From contig NZ_JBLYUB010000023.1 of assembly GCF_049999945.1 (NCBI RefSeq), positions 1-64,000 of the forward strand: a DNA stretch of 64,000 bases. Reading direction: 5' to 3'. The DNA is from Planosporangium spinosum (GTDB lineage: Bacteria > Actinomycetota > Actinomycetes > Mycobacteriales > Micromonosporaceae). Shown piece by piece: positions 26,866 to 33,939 of the stretch. The notes below the pieces were generated by a model, which did not search any database, had not been told where the DNA came from, and saw nothing but the letters and a program-made list of their open reading frames with translations. Position 1 is the stretch's first letter. Every line of letters begins with the position of its first letter. The translations under genes and the position numbers were made by a program.

Positions 26866-28083
26866 TCAGCTGGGCAGGCCGCCCACCTGGGTGTTGATCC
26901 ACGTGCGGATCGACGGCAGGTCCTCGTAGATGGACGGGCCGGTGGCGCAGACCGCGCTGCCGTTGCCGGACCGGCTGGTCGCACCGATGAGGTTCCACCT
27001 GCCGTTGACCATCCGCACCTGCGGACCGCCGGAGTCGCCGTAGCAGGCGCCGGCGTTGCCGTTGGTGTTGTTGGTGCAGATCTCGTACGGGCCGTTGATT
27101 CCCGAGCAGCGGCTGTCGGCGACGATCGACGTGTCGAGCTCGTTGGCGGTGACCGGCGCCGAGCCGCAGCCCTGGGTCGGGCAGGTCTGACCCCAGCCGA
27201 TGATCCGGGTGGCGGTACCGACCGCGCCGGAGGTGGTCGGGATCGGCGCCGGTGCGTAGCTCACCGAGCTGCCCAGGCGCAGCAGCTTGACGTCGATGCT
27301 CGGATGGTTGACCGAGCCGGTTACCGAGACCACGGTCCCGCCGCTGGTGCGGTTCACGCTGCCCACCCGTACCGACGCCGGCGTCGCGCAGTGCTTGGCG
27401 GTGACCGCCCAGTTCGCCGTGATCAGCGAGCCGGTGCAGCCGGACACGTACACGAGGAACGGGTAGTTCTCCGACGCCGGCCGGCCGTTGACGACCAACG
27501 GTGTGACGTCGGGGTCCGCGGTAGCCTCGGCGTCCGGTGCGGTGCCGGCGTACGCGGGGGTCCACTCGTACGCGCGGGGCCCGGTCGTCTGCAGGGTCGC
27601 GAAGTTGCTGTTGACCTCGGCGGTTTCCCGGCTGCTCGGGTAGGCGTTGGTGCACGACACGGGTGCGCTGCTGCCGGACATCAGGTCGCTGCACAGGCCG
27701 GTGCGCCGGTCGGGCAGGCCGAGGATGTGCCCGAACTCGTGCGCGGCGATGCGTGGCTGGTAGTAGCCCTGGTTGACCGCCTGACGGCCCATGTACCAGT
27801 AGCCGTTACCGAGCGACGAGGTGTACGTGCGCGGCCAGCCGTCGTCGGCGTACACGGTGATGGTGGCCCGCTGGCCGGCCGATACCGGTTGCAGGCGGAC
27901 GTTGCTGACCCGGCTGTTCCAGATCTGTGCGCCCTGGTTGACGACGGAGACGAACTCCGCCGCGCGGCTGGCGTCGTAGTACAGCACCCGGGGTGCGGCG
28001 TGCGCCGGTGCCGCGCCGGCGAGCTGGACCGCCGCGACCACGAGGGTACCGAGCGCCGCGGCCGACAGTCTTCGTAGGGGCAT
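26866..28083 (-). CDS. secreted snapalysin-like metalloprotease fused to a trypsin-like serine protease
   Basis: The 405-residue protein has a signal peptide (residues 1-29, cleavage after AHA). Residues 30-165 form an M7 snapalysin-type domain with zinc motif HEFGHILGLPD at 115-125. After a linker, residues 197-400 form an S1 trypsin-like domain: VVNG at 197-200 in the position of the activated N-terminus, His231 (TAKHC), Asp264 (IDVKLLRL) and Ser351 (GDSGGP), with paired cysteines. Both active sites look intact apart from Ala to Lys before His231. One polypeptide with two protease classes suggests self-activation or cooperative digestion. ATG 28083 has AGGAGG six bases upstream. Confidence 0.88.
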   Translation of the reverse strand: MPLRRLSAAALGTLVVAAVQLAGAAPAHAAPRVLYYDASRAAEFVSVVNQGAQIWNSRVSNVRLQPVSAGQRATITVYADDGWPRTYTSSLGNGYWYMGRQAVNQGYYQPRIAAHEFGHILGLPDRRTGLCSDLMSGSSAPVSCTNAYPSSRETAEVNSNFATLQTTGPRAYEWTPAYAGTAPDAEATADPDVTPLVVNGRPASENYPFLVYVSGCTGSLITANWAVTAKHCATPASVRVGSVNRTSGGTVVSVTGSVNHPSIDVKLLRLGSSVSYAPAPIPTTSGAVGTATRIIGWGQTCPTQGCGSAPVTANELDTSIVADSRCSGINGPYEICTNNTNGNAGACYGDSGGPQVRMVNGRWNLIGATSRSGNGSAVCATGPSIYEDLPSIRTWINTQVGGLPS

Positions 28084-28233
28084 GGGTGACCTCCTGGACG
28101 TCATGGGAGGGGCGGTGACCCCGCCCACACGCTACTCAGGAAGTGACGTTCTTCGATATAGCCGTGCCGGAAGATGCCAATCGCGGGTGGTCGCCCGGCC
28201 GTCCGACGGTGGGAACCGGCCGAGGAGGTCCCG

Positions 28234-28371
28234 ATGGCCGAAGACCATGAGCCGAGAGTCCGGTTCGCCGCCCGGGAACTCGCGTTCCTGCGGTACGCCC
28301 GGTTCGGTGAGCTTCCGACCGGGTCCTGCCCGACGACCAGTGGGAATCCGCGCGCGGGGAGGGGGCGGTAG
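28234..28371 (+). pseudogene. short conserved-looking protein, probably frameshifted
   Basis: ATG 28234 has an excellent ribosome site (GAGGAGG, five bases away). The first 30 residues, VRFAARELAFLRYARFGELP, look conserved and helical, but the frame then becomes low-complexity and stops after 45 residues. From about 28315 the next frame reads VLPDDQWESARGEG, a more natural continuation, implying a frameshift near 28310-28320. I recall similar small hypothetical proteins in Micromonosporaceae but cannot name a family. Function unknown. Confidence 0.4.
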
Positions 28372-28398
28372 CCGCGCCGGCCATCCCGTCGCGCAGAG

Positions 28399-28404
28399 TA
28401 GCGT
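28399..28404 (+). promoter_or_regulatory. -10 box of leaderless MEDS-fragment gene
   Basis: TAGCGT lies seven bases before ATG 28412, giving independent support for the short gene that follows. Confidence 0.45.
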
Positions 28405-28411
28405 TCACGTC

Positions 28412-28642
28412 ATGGGGAGTGTTGAGTCCAGGTCCCCAGGCCCGGAACGGGACGGGCATACGCTGCCGTACGCCTCGGAGGCCACGCGGCTGGCGAGCCT
28501 GGCGGCATGGACATGCCAGGGGCTCAGCCGCGGTGACAAGGTCATTTACGCCGAGACGTGCCACGCGGCGGGTAAGTCAGTGCTGGACGTGGCGGACGGG
28601 TGGGGAGCCGCCCTGGCCGGGAGTACGCCGTGCCCGCCCTGA
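28412..28642 (+). CDS. small protein resembling part of a MEDS sensory domain
   Basis: This 76-residue protein contains HTLPYASEATRLASLAAWTC followed by QGLSRGDKVIYAE, which resembles the first beta-alpha units of a MEDS (DcmR-type sensory) domain. The remainder of the domain is absent. Its 3' end overlaps the start of the complete MEDS-ATPase gene by 13 bases, so the two are probably translated together. It may be a truncated duplicate or a small regulator; sequence alone does not decide. Cysteine is more frequent than in neighbouring proteins. Confidence 0.45.
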   Translation: MGSVESRSPGPERDGHTLPYASEATRLASLAAWTCQGLSRGDKVIYAETCHAAGKSVLDVADGWGAALAGSTPCPP

Positions 28643-29595
28643 CCGTCACCAACCACGTCCACCAGATGCTGCTCTGGGAGTCACCGGATGACCTGCTCAC
28701 CGCGGCCGTGCCGTTCCTGCGCGCGGGGCTGACCGCCGGCGACGCGGCGATCCTGGCCTGCCGCGACGAGTACAACGCGCTGCTGGCCGGCGCTCTCGGA
28801 CGGGATCCGCGCGTTGACCGTGTCCGGTCCGCCGGCATCTACACCCGGGCGGCGGTGACCGCCGAGACCTACCGCCGCCTGATCAACCAGCGGATCGACG
28901 CCGGCGCCCGACGGGTGCGCGTGGTGGGCGAGCCGAACTTCGGCACGGGCCCTGACGCCTGGGCGGAGTGCGAACGGTACGAGGCGATCGTCAACGTCGC
29001 GCTGGCCGCGTGCCGGGTGACGACCACCTGCGCCCTCGACGCCCGGACCCTGCCCGCGCCCGTGATCGAGGACCTGATCACCGCCCACCCGTTCGTGCTC
29101 ACACCCGCCGGCCGCGTCCCCAACGAACGGTACGTCGACCCCGCGACGTCCCTGCGCCGGTCCGCGCCCGGACCTGACCCGGTGGAGTGGACCGGCCCCG
29201 CCGTGGAGTTCGCCGCGGTGACCGATCTCCACCAGGTACCCGATCTGCGTCACCAGTTGCGCGTCGCGCTCGACACCTACGGGGTGGCCCGGCGAATCGG
29301 TGAGAACGTCGTGGCCGCGGTCCATGAGCTCGTCGTCAACGGCCTGGTGCACGGCAGAGCACCGGTACGGGTACGGTTCTGGGTCCCACCGGGGAGGCTG
29401 GTGTGCATGGTCACCGACACCGGCCAGGGCTTCGACGACCCGCTCGCCGGCTACGCACGCCCGGCCGCCGATAACCCCATCGGCACCGGCACCGGACTGT
29501 GGCTGGCCCGGCAACTGTGCGACCGGATCGAGATGGTGCGGACCCGGTCCGGCTTCACCGTGCGACTGTCCATATCGACCCGGGAGGCTAGCTGA
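28630..29595 (+). CDS. MEDS-domain and HATPase anti-sigma regulatory protein (RsbA-like)
   Basis: The 321-residue protein has an N-terminal MEDS domain (about residues 1-170; VHQMLLWESPDDLLTAAVPF, LINQRIDAGARRVRVVGEPN, CALDARTLPAPVIEDLITAH) and a C-terminal GHKL ATPase of the anti-sigma/serine-kinase type: ENVVAAVHELVVNGLVHG (N box), MVTDTGQGFDDP (G1) and GTGTGLWLARQLCD (G2). Such proteins are switch kinases that phosphorylate anti-sigma antagonists in stress-response partner switching. GTG 28630 has GGGAG six bases upstream; GTG 28600 is a possible longer start. No sigma factor is adjacent. Confidence 0.85.
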   Translation: MPALTVTNHVHQMLLWESPDDLLTAAVPFLRAGLTAGDAAILACRDEYNALLAGALGRDPRVDRVRSAGIYTRAAVTAETYRRLINQRIDAGARRVRVVGEPNFGTGPDAWAECERYEAIVNVALAACRVTTTCALDARTLPAPVIEDLITAHPFVLTPAGRVPNERYVDPATSLRRSAPGPDPVEWTGPAVEFAAVTDLHQVPDLRHQLRVALDTYGVARRIGENVVAAVHELVVNGLVHGRAPVRVRFWVPPGRLVCMVTDTGQGFDDPLAGYARPAADNPIGTGTGLWLARQLCDRIEMVRTRSGFTVRLSISTREAS

Positions 29596-29633
29596 CGTAC
29601 CAGCCGACCCCGGGCATCTCGCCGACGGTCGCC

Positions 29634-30068
29634 CTATCGCGCGCCGAAGTCGGGAACGGTGATCGCGCCGTCCCGGTCGAGCGGGAAGCCGGGATTGTGC
29701 GCGATCTCCCAGACGTGGCCGTCCGGATCGGTGAACCAGCCCGCGTAACCGCCGTAGGACGTCTCCGCCGCCGGCCGGGTGATCACGGCACCGGCTTCCG
29801 CCGCGACGCGCATCACCTCGTCGACCTCGGTCCGCGAGCGGACGTTGTGCGCCAGGGCGATCGCGCCGAAACCGCCGGTTTCGAAGGCGGCGATACCCGC
29901 GTCGGCGGAGAGCTTGTCCCTGCCCCACAGGACGAGCGCGAGCCCACCGGCCTGGAAGAACACCGTCTCTTCGACCTCCTGGCCCCGCCAGCCGAGCCGC
30001 TCGTAGAACGTCCGGGACCGCGTGACGTCGGCGACTCCGAGCGTGATCAGGCTGATTCGTTGCTCCAT
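29634..30068 (-). CDS. VOC family (glyoxalase/bleomycin-resistance-like) protein
   Basis: The 144-residue protein has two beta-alpha-beta-beta-beta repeats: ISLITLGVADVTRSRTFYER in the first and AGAVITRPAAETSYGGYAGW then FTDPDGHVWEIAHNP in the second, where the Glu is a typical metal ligand. The family includes lyases, dioxygenases and antibiotic-binding proteins, and the role here is undefined. ATG 30068 agrees with a TACCTT box six bases upstream. It is convergent with the MEDS gene and divergent from the amidohydrolase. Confidence 0.88.
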   Translation of the reverse strand: MEQRISLITLGVADVTRSRTFYERLGWRGQEVEETVFFQAGGLALVLWGRDKLSADAGIAAFETGGFGAIALAHNVRSRTEVDEVMRVAAEAGAVITRPAAETSYGGYAGWFTDPDGHVWEIAHNPGFPLDRDGAITVPDFGAR

Positions 30069-30074
30069 CCCCGC

Positions 30075-30080
30075 AAGGTA
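30075..30080 (-). promoter_or_regulatory. -10 box of leaderless VOC gene
   Basis: Minus-strand TACCTT lies six bases before ATG 30068, fixing the shorter start. Confidence 0.5.
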
Positions 30081-30242
30081 CCGCCGGGTGCGTCGCCGGG
30101 CGAGCCCGCCCGGGGTACGCACCCGCCGACCCGGACGGCCACCGTCCCGCGCCGCGTCCACCACGGATGAGGGGTGCCGCCGGCGTCGCGGAGGTGATGT
30201 GATCGGTACCGCCACGGACGCGAGCGGACGGGACGGATACCG

Positions 30243-31289
30243 ATGGTGTTGCGGGTACGGGGAATCGTGTTGCCCGAGCGTGAGGAGCGGTCCTTCTGGA
30301 TCGACGGCGGAGTGTTACGGGCCGATCCGGTGCCCGACGCCGACCCGGTCGTCGACGGCGGTTGGCTGTTGCCCGGTCTGGTCGACGCGCACACCCATCC
30401 GGGCGCCGAGGAGCCGGGGGACCGGTTCGACGAAGCGCTGCTGCGCCGCCACCTCACCGACCATCGCGACGCGGGGGTCCTGCTGGTGCGCACACCAGGG
30501 TCGGCCGCGCGGATACCCGACTGGGTCGACGAGGATCCCGACCTGCCCCGGGTCCGCTCGGGCGGCCGGTGGTTGGCGACTCCCGGGCGGTTCTTCCCCG
30601 GCTTCGGCCGGGATGTCACCGAGGACGAGCTGGTGACGGCCGCCGTGGAGGAGGCCACGGCGTCCTCGGGCTGGTGCAAGGTGATCGGTGACTGGAACCA
30701 TGACCAGCCGGCGTTGCCGCTGCCGGTGCTGACCGCGGTCGTGCACGCGGTGCACGCCGCCGGGGGTCGGGTCGCCGTGCACTGCCAGACGGCCGAGGGC
30801 AGCCGGAACGCCGTCGAAGCGGGCGCGGACAGCCTGGAGCACGGCATGCACCTCGACCCCGACCTGCTCGACCGGATGGCGGCGCAGGGCACCGCGTTCG
30901 TCCCCACGCTGACCGCCTTCGGCGCCAGCGTGGACCGCGTGCGCGGACGCGAACCCGGCGCCCGGCGGGACTGGTTCCTGACCGGATGGGACGGCATGCT
31001 GCGCAACACCCGCGCGGCCCATGAAGCCGGCGTCACCGTGCTGGCCGGCACCGACAGTTTCCCGTGCGGCGCCGTCGCCGACGAGGTGACGTGGTTGATC
31101 CGTGCCGGGTTGCCGCCGGACGCCGCGCTGGCGGCCGCGTCGTGGTCGGCACGCGCCTGGTTCGGCCTGCCCGGCCTGGTCGACGGTGCCCCGGCCGACC
31201 TGGTCGCCTACGACACCGACCCGACCCTCGATCCGTCGGTCCTGTCCCGTCCGAGCCGGATCATCCTCCGCGGCCGCGTGGTCGCCTGA
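30243..31289 (+). CDS. amidohydrolase family protein
   Basis: The 348-residue TIM-barrel metal-dependent hydrolase has LLPGLVDAHTHPG (metal ligands His50 and His52), WCKVIGDW with the probable bridging Lys, GRVAVHCQT and DSLEHGMHL with the next His ligands, and VLAGTDSFPCG with the catalytic Asp. The C-terminal LVDGAPADLVAYDTDP returns to the composite beta-sandwich. Relatives hydrolyse imidazolone-propionate, prolidase-type or cyclic amide substrates; the substrate here is open. ATG 30243. Confidence 0.88.
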   Translation: MVLRVRGIVLPEREERSFWIDGGVLRADPVPDADPVVDGGWLLPGLVDAHTHPGAEEPGDRFDEALLRRHLTDHRDAGVLLVRTPGSAARIPDWVDEDPDLPRVRSGGRWLATPGRFFPGFGRDVTEDELVTAAVEEATASSGWCKVIGDWNHDQPALPLPVLTAVVHAVHAAGGRVAVHCQTAEGSRNAVEAGADSLEHGMHLDPDLLDRMAAQGTAFVPTLTAFGASVDRVRGREPGARRDWFLTGWDGMLRNTRAAHEAGVTVLAGTDSFPCGAVADEVTWLIRAGLPPDAALAAASWSARAWFGLPGLVDGAPADLVAYDTDPTLDPSVLSRPSRIILRGRVVA

Positions 31290-31371
31290 CCGGCGCCGGT
31301 ACCGGCCGGACGTCACCGCACCGAACGTTTCGCCTCGCCCTTGGCGGGAATGGCCCGGCGCGGGAGGTGTG

Positions 31372-31449
31372 ATGCGCGCACATCGGGATTGGTGGCCGCT
31401 GGTCGCCAGCGCCTGGTGGTGGCTGGCCCGCCGAACCCGGCACGGGTAG
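31372..31449 (+). CDS. Trp-rich 25-residue micro-ORF, possible leader peptide
   Basis: The sequence MRAHRDWWPLVASAWWWLAR plus five residues has five tryptophans in 25 residues. The ATG has GGGAGG four bases upstream. The TAG (31447-31449) lies seven bases before the ATG of the LLM oxidoreductase, which has no clear ribosome site of its own. A seven-pair hairpin (31437-31455) encloses the stop and ends two bases before that ATG. The layout suggests translational coupling, perhaps sensitive to charged tRNA-Trp supply. This is an inference; a spurious ORF is possible. Confidence 0.4.
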   Translation: MRAHRDWWPLVASAWWWLARRTRHG

Positions 31450-31456
31450 TGCCGGC

Positions 31457-32296
31457 ATGGAGTTCGGCGTCGGCTACTTCCCGACCCACGACGGCATCGG
31501 CCCTGGCCCGCTCGCGCGGCTGGTCGAACAGCGCGGCCAGGACGCGCTGTTCTTCTCCGAGCACACGCACATCCCGGCCAGCCGCCAGACCCCGTTCCCG
31601 GGCGGTGAACTGCCGCGGAAGTACTGGCACTGCTACGACCTGTTCGTGGCGCTGACCGCCGCCGCGGCGGCGACCACGAAGCTGCGCGTGGGCAGCGGCA
31701 TCTGCCTGGTCATCGAGCGCGACCCGATCACCTGCGCCAAGGAGGTCGCCAGCATCGACCACCTGTCCGGCGGGCGCTTCGAGTTCGGTGTGGGCGCCGG
31801 CTGGAACCGCGAGGAGATGCGCAACCACGGCACCGACCCGCGCAAGCGGATGGCGATCATGCGCGAACGGGTCGAGGCGATGAAGGCGATCTGGACGCAG
31901 GAAGAGGCCAGCTACTCCGGCGAGTACGTCAACGTCGAGCGGATCTGGTCGTACCCCAAGCCCGCCCAGCGGCCGCACCCGCCGGTCCTCGTCGGCGGCG
32001 ACGGGCCGACCGTGCTCGACCGGGTACTCGCCTTCGGCGACGGGTGGGTGCCGTGGTTTCCCAACTACGGCGGCGACCCGGTGGTCTTCGACCGGGTGGC
32101 GGAGCTGCGCCGCCGCGCGGACCGGCCGATCGAGGTGCAGATGCTGGCCGTACCCGCCGACCCGGGAGTACTAGACCGGATGGAACGGGCCGGGGTGCGG
32201 CGGGCCGTGCACTGGCTGCCGACCGGGCCGGCCGGTGTGGTGATGCGGGCGCTCGACGAGTGGGAGGACGCGATCGTCACCCTCTGCGGAGGATGA
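31457..32296 (+). CDS. LLM-class F420-dependent oxidoreductase (TIGR03619-like)
   Basis: The 279-residue luciferase-fold protein starts MEFGVGYFPTHDGIGPGPLA. It has SEHTHIPASRQTPFPGG, LRVGSGICLVIERDPITCAK, IDHLSGGRFEFGVGAGWNRE and RPHPPVLVGGDGPTVLDRVL, typical of actinobacterial F420-dependent enzymes. Substrate unknown. It follows the Trp-rich micro-ORF by seven bases and precedes a LysE-type exporter by 65 bases. In this genomic setting it may act on a small metabolite that the exporter handles, but that is speculative. Confidence 0.9.
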   Translation: MEFGVGYFPTHDGIGPGPLARLVEQRGQDALFFSEHTHIPASRQTPFPGGELPRKYWHCYDLFVALTAAAAATTKLRVGSGICLVIERDPITCAKEVASIDHLSGGRFEFGVGAGWNREEMRNHGTDPRKRMAIMRERVEAMKAIWTQEEASYSGEYVNVERIWSYPKPAQRPHPPVLVGGDGPTVLDRVLAFGDGWVPWFPNYGGDPVVFDRVAELRRRADRPIEVQMLAVPADPGVLDRMERAGVRRAVHWLPTGPAGVVMRALDEWEDAIVTLCGG

Positions 32297-32361
32297 GCCC
32301 CCGGGCCACGGCCTCCTGATTGGACCGCCGCGGCAGCGGCGCGCCGTGCGACGATCCGATC

Positions 32362-33006
32362 GTGGTGACCTCCTCGGCTGTCCTCGGCGTCTTCGCGGTC
32401 GCGCTCGCGATGGTGCTGACCCCCGGCCCGAACATGATGTACCTGGTGTCGCGGAGCATCACCCAGGGCCGGCGGGCCGGGGCGATCTCCCTGGCCGGGG
32501 TGGCGGTCGGCTTCCTGGCCTACCTGGCCGCGACGAACCTCGGACTGTCGGCGATCTTCGTCGCCGTTCCCGGGCTGTACCTGGCGGTCAAGTTCGCCGG
32601 CGCCGGCTACCTGGCCTGGCTGGCCTTCCAGGCGTTGCGGCCCGGTGGCACCTCGGTGTTCGCGCCGGCCCGGCTCGAGCCCGACCCGGCACGCCGGCTG
32701 TTCACGATGGGCCTGATGACCAACCTGCTCAACCCGAAGATCGCGGTCATGTACCTGTCGCTGATCCCGCAGTTCGTGCGCCCCGAGGCCGGCCACGTCC
32801 TGGTCCAGGGGTTCGTGCTGGGCGCGGTGCAGATCGCGGTCGCGCTGACCGTGAACCTGCTGATCGTCCTGGCCGCCGGCACCATCGCCGGGTTCCTGGC
32901 CGGTCGCCCACTGTGGCTGCGCGCGCAGCGCTACCTCATGGGTACGGTGCTCGGCGCGCTGGCCGTCAAGCTGGCGACCGACCACACCCGCCCGGCGCCG
33001 GCCTGA
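32362..33006 (+). CDS. LysE/RhtB family translocator
   Basis: The 214-residue membrane protein has the LysE signature MVLTPGPNMMYLVSRSITQG near the N-terminus, then GVAVGFLAYLAATNLGLSAI, and MGLMTNLLNPKIAVMYLSLI in the middle. About six hydrophobic segments are seen. The family exports amino acids or derivatives such as lysine, homoserine or threonine. GTG 32362 starts the family N-terminus (VVTSSAVLGVFAVALAMVLT); GTG 32365 is equally possible. Confidence 0.9.
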   Translation: MVTSSAVLGVFAVALAMVLTPGPNMMYLVSRSITQGRRAGAISLAGVAVGFLAYLAATNLGLSAIFVAVPGLYLAVKFAGAGYLAWLAFQALRPGGTSVFAPARLEPDPARRLFTMGLMTNLLNPKIAVMYLSLIPQFVRPEAGHVLVQGFVLGAVQIAVALTVNLLIVLAAGTIAGFLAGRPLWLRAQRYLMGTVLGALAVKLATDHTRPAPA

Positions 33007-33168
33007 CCGGCGTCCGTCAGTCACCGGGGCAGCGGTTGTCCCCGCCGCTGTGCTCGACGCAGCGACCGGGCGGTCCCGGGCACGGCGGCCGGCGGCGCGA
33101 CCACCGACGCCGGGCGGCTATGACCACGCTCACAGCCGTAGGTTTGAGCACGCAGTCGAGATGGTGGG

Positions 33169-33843
33169 GTGAGTGTGGCGCAATTGGACGCGGTGCTGTT
33201 CGACATGGACGGCACCCTTGTCGACAGCGAGAAGGTGTGGGACGTCGGCCTGCGCGAGCTGGCCCGGCAGTACGGGGGAGAGCTCTCCGCCCCGGCCCGG
33301 GCCCGGATGGTCGGCACCAGCATGGCGGAGTCGATGGACATCCTGCACACCGACATCGCCCAGCCGTGGCGCGACCCGGAGGCGAGCGTCACCTGGCTGG
33401 AGGAGCGGGTCCACGCGCTGTTCACCGCGGGCCTGATCTGGCGGCCGGGCGCCCGGGAACTGCTCGCCGCCGTACGGGCAGCGGGGGTACCCACGGCGCT
33501 GGTCACGGCGACCCGGCGGCGACTGGTCGAGGCGGCGCTGGGCACCATCGGCGCGCACAACTTCGACGTTGTGGTCTGCGGCGACGAGGTCACCCACGGC
33601 AAGCCCCACCCCGAGCCGTACCTGACGGCCGCCGCGAAGCTCGGCGCCGACCCGTGGCGCTGCGTGGCGATCGAGGACTCGCCGACGGGCCTCACGAGCG
33701 CGCAGGCGGCCGGCTGCCGCGTGGTGGCCGTGCCATGCGAGGTGGCCGTGGTCGTCACCGGCGACGTCGTCGAGGTCGCCAGCCTCGAACAGCTCGACGT
33801 GGCGGCGTTGCGGAAGCTCGTCACCGGAGACCCGGTCGCCTGA
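33169..33843 (+). CDS. HAD superfamily hydrolase (beta-phosphoglucomutase-like)
   Basis: The 224-residue protein has motif I VLFDMDGTLVD (nucleophile Asp12, acid Asp14), motif II LVTATRR, motif III Lys in THGKPHPEPY and motif IV AIEDSPTGLTSAQAAG. A helical cap lies between residues 18 and 85. Such enzymes dephosphorylate small phospho-metabolites or isomerise sugar phosphates; the substrate is unspecified. GTG 33169 is used; no strong ribosome site is visible. Confidence 0.9.
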   Translation: MSVAQLDAVLFDMDGTLVDSEKVWDVGLRELARQYGGELSAPARARMVGTSMAESMDILHTDIAQPWRDPEASVTWLEERVHALFTAGLIWRPGARELLAAVRAAGVPTALVTATRRRLVEAALGTIGAHNFDVVVCGDEVTHGKPHPEPYLTAAAKLGADPWRCVAIEDSPTGLTSAQAAGCRVVAVPCEVAVVVTGDVVEVASLEQLDVAALRKLVTGDPVA

Positions 33844-33851
33844 CGGGACAC

Positions 33852-33890
33852 GACGGCGGCGCGCGGATGCCCCGTCCGCGCGCCGCCGTC
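33852..33890. terminator. 16-bp perfect hairpin between convergent genes
   Basis: Arms 33852-33867 and 33875-33890 are perfect complements with a seven-base loop. It lies between the HAD gene and the convergent ABC permease. Confidence 0.75.
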
Positions 33891-33939
33891 CCCCCGTCAC
33901 CCCGGCGGGTAGCGCCGGTGCCCCGTGGGCGACCTTTCG

